Shown here piece by piece: positions 59,806-59,864 of a DNA stretch of 59,864 nucleotides. Origin of the DNA: an uncultured Bacteroidales bacterium (lineage in GTDB: Bacteria; Bacteroidota; Bacteroidia; Bacteroidales; UBA3663); assembly GCA_937899265.1 (NCBI GenBank), contig CALBPV010000001.1, forward strand, positions 1 through 59,864, given 5' to 3'. The position numbers and the translations under genes were made by a program. Within the stretch, counting starts at the first letter, position 1, and the number at the start of each line of letters is the position of its first letter. The notes below the pieces were generated by a model. The model searched no databases, was not told where the DNA came from, and saw only the letters and a list, made by a program, of their open reading frames with translations.

Positions 59806-59830
59806 CTATTTTAAATAATAAATATATGAT

Positions 59831-59863
59831 TTTATAAGATTGAGTTTAAAATTATCTTATAAA
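59831..59863. repeat. AT-rich inverted repeat at the window end
   Basis: TTTATAAGAT (59831-59840) and ATCTTATAAA (59854-59863) are perfect inverted copies separated by 13 bases, upstream of the coiled-coil frame. Confidence 0.7.
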
Positions 59864-59864
59864 T

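Larger units (their letters stand above)
59160..59864. other. AT-rich, low-complexity block of probable foreign origin
   Basis: From about 59160 the base composition switches abruptly from GC-rich coding sequence to strongly AT-rich sequence that continues to the end. The only frame is a Lys/Glu/Gln/Arg repeat protein. None of the promoter or codon style of the preceding 59 kb is seen. The break falls inside a receptor gene. Confidence 0.75.

Overview
The window looks like a contig from a member of the Bacteroidales, probably Prevotellaceae from a gut or rumen. I base this on repeated TAnnTTTG -7 promoter elements with few Shine-Dalgarno sequences, a one-protein hybrid two-component sensor, RagA/SusC-type outer-membrane barrels, C-terminal tails of the LSGRR...GFYI.NG kind, and a rich set of pectin enzymes. 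It starts inside an open frame. It ends in about 700 bases of AT-rich, low-complexity sequence that does not match the rest and probably comes from another organism.

Layout. (1) 1-7950: a redox/aldehyde island. It holds four flavodoxins (two with lipoprotein-type signals), an FMN-reductase-like flavoprotein, a DkgA-like aldo/keto reductase, a YqhD-like iron alcohol dehydrogenase, an exported cupin-carboxymuconolactone decarboxylase and a divergent AraC regulator. The set resembles the Escherichia coli YqhC/YqhD/DkgA aldehyde-stress system. (2) 8011-18015: polysaccharide genes (GH43; then rhaM, GH105 and PL11 on the minus strand), an exported TonB-C-domain protein, and a hybrid two-component regulator whose kinase and receiver motifs are degraded. 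(3) 18177-26590: a Tat-type ferredoxin stub and a NapH-like polyferredoxin, a PrsW protease, a large outer-membrane barrel and an MG2-domain partner. (4) 26591-27035: a gene-free stretch holding a tandem array with an exact 82-bp period and two palindromes per unit. In one palindrome the sequence changes between units while the pairing is kept. (5) 27036-41053, all minus strand: glycosyltransferase, YitT, leuS, M13 peptidase, mazG, dsbD, a pectin-lyase-fold protein, ssb and mutY. (6) 41311-51898, all plus strand: HU, a 28-residue basic protein, rng, a two-domain ABC ATPase, a CE12 esterase, a second PL11 lyase and an S9 peptidase. (7) 52035-59160: aspS, an acyl-CoA ligase joined to a second GH105, and a TonB-dependent receptor cut off at its N-terminus. 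(8) about 59160-59864: the AT-rich foreign-looking end.

Together, PL11 (two), GH105 (two), CE12, a pectinesterase-like protein and rhamnose mutarotase describe breakdown of rhamnogalacturonan I: deacetylation, backbone cleavage, removal of the unsaturated galacturonate, and entry of rhamnose into metabolism. The genes are scattered and I see no SusC/SusD pair next to them.

The most unusual items are the 82-bp array, the degraded hybrid sensor, heptamer repeats that occur both between genes and inside a reading frame, and exported flavodoxins.
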